This document shows, in pieces, positions 9,014 to 17,041 of a stretch of 64,000 nucleotides of DNA. The stretch's first letter is position 1, and each line of letters starts with the position of its first letter. The notes below the pieces were generated by a model. That model did not search any database. It was not told the origin of the DNA and saw nothing but the letters and a program-made list of their open reading frames with translations. Position numbers and translations under genes: made by a program. Source of the DNA: Moheibacter lacus (lineage in GTDB: Bacteria > Bacteroidota > Bacteroidia > Flavobacteriales > Weeksellaceae); assembly GCF_014042165.1 (NCBI RefSeq), contig NZ_JACDZE010000002.1, positions 124,001 through 188,000 on the forward strand. Direction: 5' to 3'.

Positions 9014-10423
9014 ATGAAATTGAAAATACCCATCATAGTCTTTACCACTTTTTTGTTGGTTCAATCTTGTTCTACGATTAAAAAAGAATACAGCAGAGAA
9101 ATTCTGAAAGAGGTAAATGTAGACATGTACCGTACAGAAAGAGAAGTAAATGATACAACCAATTTGGCACAAGTCAAATGGCAAGAATTATTTACTGACA
9201 AACAATTGCAAAATCATATCACGACCGCTTTGAACCAGAATCTGGATTTAATGGTTGCTTTGGAAAATATAGAAAATGCAAATGCCTATGTGCTCCAAGC
9301 TAAAGCTGGACAATTGCCTATGCTGTCCGTCGGTCCGTCTGTTACTTATTCGTCGAGTTCAGTAAATACCCAATTTGGGCAAATCATCGGTGATAGACAG
9401 TATATTACACAGTACGAATTTGGCGCAAACCTCAGTTGGGAAGCGGATATTTGGGGCAAAATTGCCAGTCAGAAAAGAGCGCAATTGGCAACTTATTTAC
9501 AAAGTGTAGCAGCTCATCAAGCCATCAAATCAGAAATTGTTTCTGCGATTGCGACTTATTATTATCAATTGTTGTCTTTTGATGCTCAAAAGGAAATCCT
9601 AAATGAAACGATTTTATCGAGAAAAAGTAGTTTGGAAACTTCAAAAGCACTTAAAGAAGCAGGGCAATTGACTGAAGCCGCTGTGAAACAATATGAGGCA
9701 CAAGTCCTCAATGCTGAAGCCCAAATTATTTCAATCGACAACAACATCAAAATCGTGGAAAACGCCATGAGTGTTTTGATGGGAAATGCACCGCAATCGA
9801 TTGCAAGAGGAAGATTGGATGCGCAGGAAATTCAAACAGAACTGGTAAAATCAGGTGTTCCGGTTCAGTTGTTGGACAATCGTCCAGATGTATTGGCTGC
9901 TGAATACTCATTGGTCAATTCATTGGAATTGAGTAATGTAGCAAGAGCTTCTATGTATCCGACGCTATCTTTGAGCGCAAATGGCGGACTTCAAAGTGTG
10001 GACATCGACAAATTGTTCAATGCGAATTCTCTTTTCTTTAATCTAATTGGTTCGTTGACCCAACCGATTTTCAACCAAAGACAATTGAAGACCCAAAAAG
10101 AAGTGGCTTTGAACAATCAGCAAATTGCGTATTTGAATTATAAATCAACCATTTTAAATGCAGGTCAAGAGGTTTCCAATGCACTTAGTGATTATGAAAC
10201 CCAAACCAAATTGGCCGATTTAAAAGAGCAAGAATACCAAGCTTATTTTGATTCTCGAAATTATTCGGATGAATTGTTGAACTATGGTTTGGCTGATTAT
10301 TTGGATGTTTTGGTAGCGGAGCAAAATGCCTTGAATGCTAAATTAAATGCAATTTCAGCAGATTACGGAAAACTAAATGCTGTGGTTCAACTTTATTTGG
10401 CTTTAGGCGGCGGATGGCGTTAA
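9014..10423 (+). CDS. NodT/OprM-type outer-membrane efflux channel lipoprotein
   Basis: 469 residues with a lipobox (VQSC, Cys19). The body contains two outer-membrane efflux protein repeats, each with a long helical hairpin and a short beta segment; markers are SWEADIWGKI and LLDNRPDVLAAEYSL, both characteristic of the NodT family. It forms the trimeric outer-membrane duct of the tripartite pump. It is the last gene of the operon and is followed by a strong terminator. Confidence 0.95.
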   Translation: MKLKIPIIVFTTFLLVQSCSTIKKEYSREILKEVNVDMYRTEREVNDTTNLAQVKWQELFTDKQLQNHITTALNQNLDLMVALENIENANAYVLQAKAGQLPMLSVGPSVTYSSSSVNTQFGQIIGDRQYITQYEFGANLSWEADIWGKIASQKRAQLATYLQSVAAHQAIKSEIVSAIATYYYQLLSFDAQKEILNETILSRKSSLETSKALKEAGQLTEAAVKQYEAQVLNAEAQIISIDNNIKIVENAMSVLMGNAPQSIARGRLDAQEIQTELVKSGVPVQLLDNRPDVLAAEYSLVNSLELSNVARASMYPTLSLSANGGLQSVDIDKLFNANSLFFNLIGSLTQPIFNQRQLKTQKEVALNNQQIAYLNYKSTILNAGQEVSNALSDYETQTKLADLKEQEYQAYFDSRNYSDELLNYGLADYLDVLVAEQNALNAKLNAISADYGKLNAVVQLYLALGGGWR

Positions 10424-10450
10424 TTGAAAGTTGAAAATTAGAAATATAAT

Positions 10451-10480
10451 AAAAAGCTACTTGATTGAGTAGCTTTTTTT
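10451..10480 (+). terminator. Rho-independent terminator of the RND operon
   Basis: AAAAGCTACT and AGTAGCTTTT form a perfect stem around a 6-base loop, ending in a run of T. It separates the pump operon from the methyltransferase gene. Confidence 0.88.
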
Positions 10481-10495
10481 AAACGGCTAATATTT

Positions 10496-10503
10496 TATCT
10501 TTG
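10496..10503 (+). promoter_or_regulatory. -7 box of the methyltransferase unit (TATCTTTG)
   Basis: TATCTTTG is a full match to TAnnTTTG and ends four bases before the ATG at 10508, so the transcript would begin at or next to the start codon (leaderless). Confidence 0.6.
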
Positions 10504-10507
10504 AAAA

Positions 10508-11137
10508 ATGAATCAAAAAGAAACCGAAATTCAATGTTGTGTGACCCAATGTGAAAATCCATTGGACCAGGATTATTGGAACCAAAGATGGGAAAAAAAT
10601 GAAACCGGATGGGACATAGGTGCAGCTGCTCCGGCTATCGTGGAATACATGAATCAATTTCCCGATAAAAAGGCCAAAATTCTGATACCGGGCTGTGGAA
10701 ACGCGCATGAAGCTGCTTATTTGGTTGAGAATGGTTTTAGAGATATTACCCTGATCGACATTGCACCCAATGCCGTAAAAAGATTACAAGAGAAATTTGC
10801 GGACGATTCAACCATCTCCATTTTATGTGAAGATTTCTTCCAACATAACGGAAATTATGACCTGATCATCGAGCAAACTTTTTTCTGTGCCATCCCTCCT
10901 TTTCGTCGAGCGGAATATGTAGAGAAATCAGCCGAATTGCTCAATGAAAATGGTAAAATAATTGGTTTGCTTTTTGATAAACAATTTGATCAAAATCATC
11001 CACCCTTTGGTGGTTGTCCTTGTGAATACAAACCTATCTTTGAGCCCTATTTCAGGATCAAAACTATGGATGAATGTTACAACAGCATTCCTCCCAGATC
11101 CAAATCTGAAGTATTTATCAATTTGGTTAAAAAATAA
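10508..11137 (+). CDS. TPMT-family SAM-dependent methyltransferase
   Basis: 209 residues. The N-terminal DYWNQRWEKNETGWDIG and the SAM-binding loop IPGCGNAHEAAYL (about residues 59-71), then the acidic strand end LIDIAP, fit the thiopurine S-methyltransferase-like family. Bacterial members methylate thiols and oxyanions of selenium or tellurium; the substrate here is not known. The extreme N-terminus carries two Cys clusters (CC and CENP). It heads a four-gene unit with a DUF6132-like membrane protein, a small secreted protein and a DoxDA fusion, suggesting a link to sulfur or related chalcogens. Confidence 0.85.
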   Translation: MNQKETEIQCCVTQCENPLDQDYWNQRWEKNETGWDIGAAAPAIVEYMNQFPDKKAKILIPGCGNAHEAAYLVENGFRDITLIDIAPNAVKRLQEKFADDSTISILCEDFFQHNGNYDLIIEQTFFCAIPPFRRAEYVEKSAELLNENGKIIGLLFDKQFDQNHPPFGGCPCEYKPIFEPYFRIKTMDECYNSIPPRSKSEVFINLVKK

Positions 11138-11142
11138 TTGGA

Positions 11143-11340
11143 ATGAAGAATTTTGTAGTAAAACATAAATTAACATTAATCGGAATTGCTTTGGGCGCCA
11201 TAGGCGGATTTTTCTATTGGCAGCAAATCGGATGTGATTCGGGAAGTTGTGCGATCACTTCAAATCCCTTGAATAGCACCGTTTACGGTTCGGTCATGGG
11301 TGGTTTATTTTTATCCATTTTTAAAAAGAATTCGAAGTAA
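11143..11340 (+). CDS. Small membrane protein, DUF6132-like
   Basis: 65 residues with a first hydrophobic helix (TLIGIALGAIGGFFYW), then a loop with GCDSGSCAITSNP and a second hydrophobic segment (YGSVMGGLFLSIF). The CxSGxC-ITSNP pattern matches what I recall of DUF6132 proteins, which occur near rhodanese and thioredoxin-like genes; I cannot confirm the family number here. The two Cys could form a redox pair or bind metal. It starts 5 bases after the methyltransferase stop, so it is in the same operon. Confidence 0.72.
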   Translation: MKNFVVKHKLTLIGIALGAIGGFFYWQQIGCDSGSCAITSNPLNSTVYGSVMGGLFLSIFKKNSK

Positions 11341-11348
11341 AATTAATA

Positions 11349-11705
11349 ATGAAAAATCAAAATCTAAATAGCGGTAAATTTATATTTCTATTTTTGATGA
11401 TGATTGCTTTCTTATTGCCTTGCGCCATTAAGAAAGAACTCAAATCCGCTGTAGATGATGCTTTGGTTTTGGTTGATCAAACCAAAAAAAACAACCCAAA
11501 CTTCACTTGCCAAACCATCTCAAAAGCTGATTCTCTTCAAGTTTCTTCAGATATTTCTTCTCCAATTTTTGGACTTTCCGGTTTAAAATCACCCATTTAT
11601 TCAATTGGTTTTTCGACCGATTCTTTTGATCTCAATCAGGAGAAAGAAGTAATTTACTCATCTTCTGTTCCCCTATTTATTCTGTACGAAGAATATTTGA
11701 TTTGA
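11349..11705 (+). CDS. Small secreted or lipid-anchored protein of unknown function
   Basis: 118 residues. A hydrophobic segment (FIFLFLMMIAFLLPCAIKKEL) could be a signal peptide, with LLPC as a loose lipobox. The rest is polar with one further Cys (FTCQTIS), and the C-terminus ends in a hydrophobic VPLFILYEEYLI. I recognise no family. It lies 8 bases after the DUF6132-like gene and about 90 bases before the DoxDA fusion, all on one strand without a terminator between, so it probably shares their role. Confidence 0.6.
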   Translation: MKNQNLNSGKFIFLFLMMIAFLLPCAIKKELKSAVDDALVLVDQTKKNNPNFTCQTISKADSLQVSSDISSPIFGLSGLKSPIYSIGFSTDSFDLNQEKEVIYSSSVPLFILYEEYLI

Positions 11706-11792
11706 TTCCATAATAATTTTAATACAACAATCAATTGAACTCATATTCAATTGGTTATATATTACTTTATTAATCAAATATTACTTTTAAAA

Positions 11793-12806
11793 ATGAACAA
11801 TCAAATATTTTCATACGCAGGTATGTTTACCACTTCCTTGCGTTTAGTTGCCGGATGGACCTATTTTTCAGCCTTTTGGCGGCGCCTTATATTGGAAAAC
11901 AAACTCAACCCTGAAGAAGCCGGCTACATCGGAGAAAAATTCAATCATTTCTTACCTCATGCCCTTGGGATCAAACCGCTCATCGAGCATTTGGTTTCCA
12001 ATCCCGAAAGCCTTTGGTGGGCAATGGCTTCTTTTACAATTATAGAAGGTGTCGTCGGGCTTTTCTTTATTTTCGGATTATTTACCCGACTGATGAGCAT
12101 CGGCGTATTTTCATTGGCTTTTGGTATTCTTTTGGGTTCTGGTTGGCTCGGGACGACTTGTTTGGATGAATGGCAAATAGGTGTACTGGGCATCGCTTCC
12201 GGTTTTACTATTTTTCTATCAGGAGGCGGTAAATTTTCTTTAGACCAATATTTAGCTTCTAAAAAAATAGGATTTACCCAAACGAAATGGTTTGGATTTT
12301 TAGGTTCTAATCTTTTACCGATAAAAGACGTCCTTTTGTCAAAAATGGTCATAATTGGTTCTATTTTTATTTTTGGAATGACCCTTTTTACCAATCAATA
12401 TTTCCACGGTGGAGTTTATGGGAAATTGCACAATCTCTCTGTAAAACCGCATATAACGATCACGAATGCAAAAATTGAAAATCAAAAATTATCTTTTACC
12501 GTTTTTCGGGATGAAGGAGCTGATGTTTATGGTTCATTTTTAATCGGAATACAATTGACCAATGAAAAAGGTGAAATCATTTTTGAACAAAATCAAAATC
12601 AATTGTCCCAACTTTCATCCGACCAAATTGAAAATGATTTTGTTGCCAAAGTAAAACCCGGGAAACATAGTTTGGTTTTACCCCTTGGCGCAAGAGCCAA
12701 TTTGATTTTTCAACATGAAGCTTTTAAAGATTTAGCAGGAGAATACCGATTGGAACTAACGGACATCAGTGGTGCGAAATGGGAAACTGTAATAACGATT
12801 CCATAA
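11793..12806 (+). CDS. doxD: DoxD-DoxA fusion, thiosulfate:quinone oxidoreductase-like
   Basis: 337 residues from the ATG at 11793 (a TTG at 11751 is also in frame but lies in AT-rich leader). Residues 1 to about 165 are a four-helix DoxD/DoxX membrane domain. After a further membrane helix (IIGSIFIFGMTLFTNQ) comes a soluble domain beginning GGVYGKLHNLSVKPHI, which resembles DoxA. In archaea these are the two subunits of thiosulfate:quinone oxidoreductase; fused forms are known in Bacteroidota. Expected reaction is oxidation of thiosulfate to tetrathionate with quinone reduction, but this activity is inferred. Confidence 0.78.
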   Translation: MNNQIFSYAGMFTTSLRLVAGWTYFSAFWRRLILENKLNPEEAGYIGEKFNHFLPHALGIKPLIEHLVSNPESLWWAMASFTIIEGVVGLFFIFGLFTRLMSIGVFSLAFGILLGSGWLGTTCLDEWQIGVLGIASGFTIFLSGGGKFSLDQYLASKKIGFTQTKWFGFLGSNLLPIKDVLLSKMVIIGSIFIFGMTLFTNQYFHGGVYGKLHNLSVKPHITITNAKIENQKLSFTVFRDEGADVYGSFLIGIQLTNEKGEIIFEQNQNQLSQLSSDQIENDFVAKVKPGKHSLVLPLGARANLIFQHEAFKDLAGEYRLELTDISGAKWETVITIP

Positions 12807-12822
12807 GGAATTGATGGTTAAG

Positions 12823-12871
12823 AAAAAAAGCGATTCATTGAAATATTTTCTAAAAGTGAATCGCTTTTTTT
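12823..12871 (+). terminator. Terminator after the DoxDA unit
   Basis: AAAAAAAGCGATTCA and TGAATCGCTTTTTTT form a perfect 15-bp stem ending in a T run, closing the unit that starts with the methyltransferase. Confidence 0.88.
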
Positions 12872-12924
12872 GTGAATCTGATTTTCATGTTGGGTTTTGA
12901 TTATTAAAACAATAGAAAATTAGT

Positions 12925-12932
12925 TAAGTTTG
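12925..12932 (+). promoter_or_regulatory. -7 box of the SRPBCC gene (TAAGTTTG)
   Basis: TAAGTTTG matches TAnnTTTG; a TTTG at 12896-12899 lies 25 bases upstream, slightly more than the usual spacing. The ATG at 12957 follows with a leader of about 18 bases. Confidence 0.5.
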
Positions 12933-12956
12933 AATTCAATAAATTATTTTAAATTC

Positions 12957-13397
12957 ATGAAGTACTCACAAGAAATTACCATCGACGCTCCTATCCAGAA
13001 AGTCATCCAACTTTTTGATGATCCTGATCAAATGGACAAATGGATGAAAGGTTTGATCAGTTTTGAACATTTAAGTGGGACGCAAGGTCAACCCGGCGCC
13101 AAATCTAAATTGAAATTTCAAATGGGAAAAAGAGAAATCGAAATGATCGAAACCATAACCGTCAGAAATCTTCCTCATGAATTTAGCGGAACTTATGATG
13201 CAAAAGGCGTACACAACATCGTGAAAAATTATTTTGAAGAAATTTCCGAAAATCAAACCCGTTATACGACCGAAAATGAATTTCAGATGAAAGGATTCAT
13301 GAAAATTATGGCTTGGTTGATGCCCGGCGCTTTTAAAAAACAATCGCTGCAATATTTAAAAGACTTTAAAGCATTTGTTGAACGTACGAATTCGTAA
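12957..13397 (+). CDS. SRPBCC (START-like) family protein
   Basis: 146 residues from the ATG at 12957; an in-frame TTG at 12930 overlaps the promoter box and is rejected. The opening YSQEITIDAPIQKVIQLFDDPDQMDKWM is the first strand and helix of the SRPBCC hydrophobic-cavity fold. The C-terminal helix (LQYLKDFKAFVERTN) is also typical. The ligand is unknown. A Crp/Fnr gene follows after 29 bases on the same strand and may be co-transcribed. Confidence 0.82.
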   Translation: MKYSQEITIDAPIQKVIQLFDDPDQMDKWMKGLISFEHLSGTQGQPGAKSKLKFQMGKREIEMIETITVRNLPHEFSGTYDAKGVHNIVKNYFEEISENQTRYTTENEFQMKGFMKIMAWLMPGAFKKQSLQYLKDFKAFVERTNS

Positions 13398-13426
13398 ATT
13401 TAGATGGTCATTTTTTAGCAACTTTC

Positions 13427-14011
13427 ATGATAAACTCGTTAGCATGCATTTACCAGCATCCCTTGCTTTCAAAAGCCAATTTGGACATTATATTTTCTGC
13501 ACACCGGCGAATTAAGGTTTCCAAAAACGAATTTCTTTTGCGTGAAGGCGAAGTTTTAAATTCTTACTATGTTTTGGAAAGCGGTTTGGTTCGGGCTTTT
13601 GTCCACGATTTTGATAACAATGAAATCACTACTGAATTCTTTGTGAAAAACGAAATTGTGATTGTTCCTTCTTCCCTTTTTCAAAGAATACCGTCCAAAG
13701 AAAATCTTCAAGCCGTTACGAATGCTGTCTTATGGAAAATTGAATTTGATGATTTCGAAAAATTATTTGATCAAATCGAAGGATTTAAAGATTGGGGAAG
13801 ATTATGGTTTACTTTCCAATTGTTTTCCAACAAACAACGATCACTCGACATGATTACGGAAACTGCTACCAACCGCTATTTAAAGTTGATGAAAGAAAAA
13901 CCTTCCATCGTCAAATCGGCTCCACTCAAACAAATTGCCTCTTATTTAGGAATTACAGATAGTTCATTAAGCCGAATTAGAAGGGAGATTTTATACAATT
14001 CAAAATCCTGA
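13427..14011 (+). CDS. Crp/Fnr family transcriptional regulator
   Basis: 194 residues. The N-terminal part is a cyclic-nucleotide-binding-like beta roll (LLREGEVLNSYYVLESGLVRAF), but the phosphate-binding RxS motif of true cAMP receptors is absent, as in most members from this phylum. The C-terminal helix-turn-helix is PLKQIASYLGITDSSLSRIRREIL. The recognition helix has SSLSR rather than the ETLSR pattern of the homologue at 58534. There is no Fe-S Cys cluster. Targets are unknown. Confidence 0.9.
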   Translation: MINSLACIYQHPLLSKANLDIIFSAHRRIKVSKNEFLLREGEVLNSYYVLESGLVRAFVHDFDNNEITTEFFVKNEIVIVPSSLFQRIPSKENLQAVTNAVLWKIEFDDFEKLFDQIEGFKDWGRLWFTFQLFSNKQRSLDMITETATNRYLKLMKEKPSIVKSAPLKQIASYLGITDSSLSRIRREILYNSKS

Positions 14012-14024
14012 ATTCAAAAATTTC

Positions 14025-14053
14025 AAATTCTTGTCATAAGGCAAGAATTTTTT
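14025..14053 (+). terminator. Terminator after the Crp/Fnr gene
   Basis: AAATTCTTG (14025-14033) and CAAGAATTT (14042-14050) form a 9-bp stem with an 8-base loop and a T run. Confidence 0.75.
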
Positions 14054-14067
14054 ATTGGGTTTCATTT

Positions 14068-14075
14068 TAACTTTG
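14068..14075 (+). promoter_or_regulatory. -7 box of the NTF2-like gene (TAACTTTG)
   Basis: A full TAnnTTTG match, 27 bases before the ATG at 14103. Confidence 0.5.
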
Positions 14076-14102
14076 GAATTAATAAATTTAAAATCTAATT
14101 TT

Positions 14103-14462
14103 ATGGATAACAAGGCAATAGTAAAACAGTTTTTAGGAAATCTTTTTATAGACAACGACAAGGCGTACGAAGTAGTTGCAGACAACGTTCGTGTAAATTG
14201 GCCTGGTTTCGGGATGGAAGATATTGTCGGAAAAGATAATCTGAGAAAGTTTTTTGAAAACGACGGACCAGATAAAGTCATTGAACAAAAAATCAACAAT
14301 TTGTTGTGCGAAAACGACACGGTAATCGGAGATGGAACCATCGTAACTGAACGAAACGGAAAAGTGGAAACTTCACATTTCGCTGATGTTTATACGATGA
14401 AAGATGGAAAAATTATACGACTAAATTCGTACATGGTTTTTGATAAAACTAACCAACCATAA
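14103..14462 (+). CDS. NTF2-like (SnoaL-type) protein
   Basis: 119 residues from the ATG at 14103; a more distant in-frame start at 14055 lies upstream of the promoter box. The order of helices and strands (KAIVKQFLGNLFIDND, VNWPGFG, FADVYTMKDGKIIRLNSYM) is that of the SnoaL-like polyketide-cyclase/NTF2 fold. Such proteins can be isomerases or stress proteins; no catalytic assignment is possible. It precedes a VOC-family gene by 27 bases. Confidence 0.75.
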   Translation: MDNKAIVKQFLGNLFIDNDKAYEVVADNVRVNWPGFGMEDIVGKDNLRKFFENDGPDKVIEQKINNLLCENDTVIGDGTIVTERNGKVETSHFADVYTMKDGKIIRLNSYMVFDKTNQP

Positions 14463-14489
14463 ACAAAACAACATTTAAATCAATAAATC

Positions 14490-14927
14490 ATGAAACTAAA
14501 TCCTTATTTAAATTTCGATGGAAACTGCGAAGAAGCATTTAACCATTACAAAATAGTGTTTAAAACCGAATTCAATCAATACGGAATGATGCGATTTGGC
14601 GATATTCCTTCCATGGATGGTTTTGAACTTGCAGACGAACATAAAAACAGAGTGATGCACGTGGGAATCAACATTGGTGGGGATATTTTGATGGGCTCTG
14701 ATACGATGCCCGGATTTGCGCAACGTCCTTTCCAAAATGGTGATAATGCTTATGTGAGCATTCATCCTGATTCGCGTGAAGAAGCTGACCGGATTTTTGC
14801 TGAACTTTCCGAAGGAGGAGAAATCGAAATGCCGATGGAAGACCAGTTTTGGGGCGATTATTTCGGGAGTTTCCGTGATAAATTCGGTATAAATTGGATG
14901 ATTAACTTTAATGCAAACGGTCAATAA
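14490..14927 (+). CDS. VOC superfamily protein, PhnB-like
   Basis: 145 residues covering two beta-alpha-beta-beta-beta modules. The opening LNPYLNFDGNCEEAFNHYK and the late FWGDYFGSFRDKFGINWMI are the typical PhnB-like or glyoxalase/bleomycin-resistance signatures. The usual metal ligands are poorly conserved in this subgroup, so its activity is unknown. It follows the NTF2-like gene in the same direction and ends at a terminator. Confidence 0.88.
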   Translation: MKLNPYLNFDGNCEEAFNHYKIVFKTEFNQYGMMRFGDIPSMDGFELADEHKNRVMHVGINIGGDILMGSDTMPGFAQRPFQNGDNAYVSIHPDSREEADRIFAELSEGGEIEMPMEDQFWGDYFGSFRDKFGINWMINFNANGQ

Positions 14928-14944
14928 CTTAATTGTAAATCATT

Positions 14945-14980
14945 AAGACCTATCAAAAATTTGGTAGGTCTTTTATTTTT
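14945..14980 (+). terminator. Terminator after the VOC gene
   Basis: AAGACCTATC and GGTAGGTCTT form a 10-bp stem (one G-U pair) followed by TTTTATTTTT. Confidence 0.8.
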
Positions 14981-15024
14981 CTAAAATTCTTGGTAAATTT
15001 AGGTTCAATTCAATCAAATTTACC

Positions 15025-15372
15025 ATGGAAAATTGTTTAGAATGTGGTGATAAAATTATAGGTCGTTCCGATAAAAAATTCTGCAATGACAGTTGTCGAA
15101 ATGCTTACAACAACAAGCAAAACAAGGATTCAACCAATTTGATGCGCAATATCCAACGCATCTTGCGTTCCAATCACCGTATTCTCTCTGAGTTGAATTT
15201 CAAGGACGGAAAATATAAAACTACCAAAGAAAAACTCAACTCATATGGTTTTGATTTTGAGTATTTTACCCATTTTAAAAAATACAAAAATGGCGCGGAA
15301 TATCGGTTTATTTTTGATATCGGTTATAAAGAGCTGGAAGATGATTGGCTGTTGATAGTTCGAAACGATTAA
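15025..15372 (+). CDS. Zinc-ribbon protein of unknown function
   Basis: 115 residues. The N-terminus has four Cys in the pattern CLECGDK-(x)n-KFCNDSCRNAYNN, a treble-clef or zinc-ribbon knuckle like that of DUF2116-type proteins. The remainder is a basic helical segment and a small beta-rich part (EYRFIFDIGYKELEDDWLLIV). It may bind nucleic acid, but this is only suggested by charge. Its stop overlaps the end of pepE on the other strand by four bases. Confidence 0.7.
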   Translation: MENCLECGDKIIGRSDKKFCNDSCRNAYNNKQNKDSTNLMRNIQRILRSNHRILSELNFKDGKYKTTKEKLNSYGFDFEYFTHFKKYKNGAEYRFIFDIGYKELEDDWLLIVRND

Positions 15373-16079
15373 AAATCCAAAATTCCATTATTTAGTTCAA
15401 CCGCTTCTTCGTTTGCACGAAACAATCTTGCAGTATGGTTTCCTTTTAATTCAATTTTTCCGTTTTCAATTTCCAACCAACTTCCCTCTCGCAGTCCCAA
15501 AACAGGTTGTGAATTAAATTTGTGAAACTCTTTGATGCGGGTTTCACGTGTTTCACCTTTGTGTGTGGAATCTGGATCAGGATCGAGATAATGTGGATTG
15601 ATGTTAAAAGGTAAAAATCCGAGTGCTTCAAAACTCGGCGGATAAACAATCGGCATGTCGTTGGTCGTTCCGACGGTCATTCCGGTTAAATTGCTTCCTG
15701 CACTACTTCCCATATAATGAATTCCATCAGCCACAACTTGTTTCAAGGTTTCCATTACATCCAATTCGTACAATGTTTTTAACAACAAAAATGTATTTCC
15801 GCCACCTACAAAAATGGCTTTGGCATTTTGAATGGCATCTTTTGGATTAGAAAATTCATGAATTCCTTTTACCGAAATATTTTTTTGACCAAAGGCTTTT
15901 CTCGGCGCTTCGGTATATTCGTCATAAGAAATTCCGGAAGGTCGTGCATAAGGAACGAACAAGATTTCATCCGTTTGTAAGAAATCAACTGCATCTTCTA
16001 TAATATAGTCCAAATAACCACTTCCAAAAACGGTACTCGTACTTGCGGCAAGGATTTTGTAATTTTGATTTAACTTCAT
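15369..16079 (-). CDS. pepE: Dipeptidase E (peptidase family S51)
   Basis: 236 residues, the normal length. The nucleophile elbow MGSSAGSN near residue 125 carries the catalytic Ser; FVGGGNTFLLL upstream and the NPHYLDPDP and GLREGSW blocks are family markers that hold the His and Glu/Asp partners. The enzyme is cytoplasmic and cleaves dipeptides with N-terminal Asp. No signal peptide is present. It stands alone and is divergent from the DUF6268-like gene. Confidence 0.92.
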   Translation of the reverse strand: MKLNQNYKILAASTSTVFGSGYLDYIIEDAVDFLQTDEILFVPYARPSGISYDEYTEAPRKAFGQKNISVKGIHEFSNPKDAIQNAKAIFVGGGNTFLLLKTLYELDVMETLKQVVADGIHYMGSSAGSNLTGMTVGTTNDMPIVYPPSFEALGFLPFNINPHYLDPDPDSTHKGETRETRIKEFHKFNSQPVLGLREGSWLEIENGKIELKGNHTARLFRANEEAVELNNGILDF

Positions 16080-16147
16080 GAGCGCAATTTAATTTGAATT
16101 TGCTAATTCTAAAAGAAATTCATTAGTTTCGAACCAAAATTTAACCG

Positions 16148-17041
16148 ATGTTAAAGTATTTTTTATTTGGCATTTTTTGTGTCCAGTCCATTTGGATTTC
16201 AGCTCAAACGGATAACGATCCCATTTATGTCAATTACAACTTTTTTCCAAGCAGAGATTTCGATAAAGTAGACGGAAGTGCGACTTATCAACAAGTCGAA
16301 GCCAATGTGATTTTGCCTGGTTTTAACTTGGGAAAAAAAACAAAAGTCTATACCAATTTGAACTACAAAGTCAATAGTTATGACTTTGAAGATACCGGAA
16401 CCGATGTTTATCCGACTACTTTAAATGATTTCAGACTGGGTTTTATCGTCCGACATCAAGTTTCAGATATTTTTGAACTCATTTTAGCTCCGCGGATCAA
16501 TGTCAGAAGTGATTTTGAAGAAAAGTTCAGCAAAAGAGATTTGTTTCCCAGTGCGCATTTGTTGGGATTGCGCACCCATAAACAGAACCCAAATTTGATC
16601 TATGGATTGGGTGTGAGTTACAACAACGAAGGAATTAAGAATTTGGTAATTCCAATTGGGATTTTACAATATAAAAATGAGGATATCCGCATCTACACTA
16701 TCATTCCGAGTTTTGCATATATTATGTTGACACCTTCGGAAAAATTCGAATACGGTTTAAGTGTCAATTTGGAAGCGGGATTATTTCACATCGACCGATT
16801 TTCATTGGATAATTCACCCAATTATCTTCGAACTTCCAACGTGACCATCGCGCCAACTTTGGGCTATAAATTTTATAAAGATTTCTGGTTCAACTTTAGA
16901 GCCGGATATGCGATGCCGGGAAATTATCAATTGCTGGATGCCGATTTTGAGGCAGTTCCCTATTGGAAAAAAAATAAATTGGCAGACAGTTTTTCGATTA
17001 TGGCCGGCGTCAGTTTGCGTGTGAAAGAAAAACAGGATTAA
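16148..17041 (+). CDS. Outer-membrane beta-barrel protein, DUF6268-like
   Basis: 297 residues with a signal peptide (FLFGIFCVQSIWISAQ). The mature part is made of short amphipathic strands with turns rich in Asn, Asp and Gly, as in an outer-membrane barrel of about 10-12 strands. The overall pattern resembles DUF6268 proteins of Bacteroidota, which I cannot confirm without a search. The stop overlaps by four bases with the stop of the FAD monooxygenase on the other strand. Confidence 0.65.
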   Translation: MLKYFLFGIFCVQSIWISAQTDNDPIYVNYNFFPSRDFDKVDGSATYQQVEANVILPGFNLGKKTKVYTNLNYKVNSYDFEDTGTDVYPTTLNDFRLGFIVRHQVSDIFELILAPRINVRSDFEEKFSKRDLFPSAHLLGLRTHKQNPNLIYGLGVSYNNEGIKNLVIPIGILQYKNEDIRIYTIIPSFAYIMLTPSEKFEYGLSVNLEAGLFHIDRFSLDNSPNYLRTSNVTIAPTLGYKFYKDFWFNFRAGYAMPGNYQLLDADFEAVPYWKKNKLADSFSIMAGVSLRVKEKQD

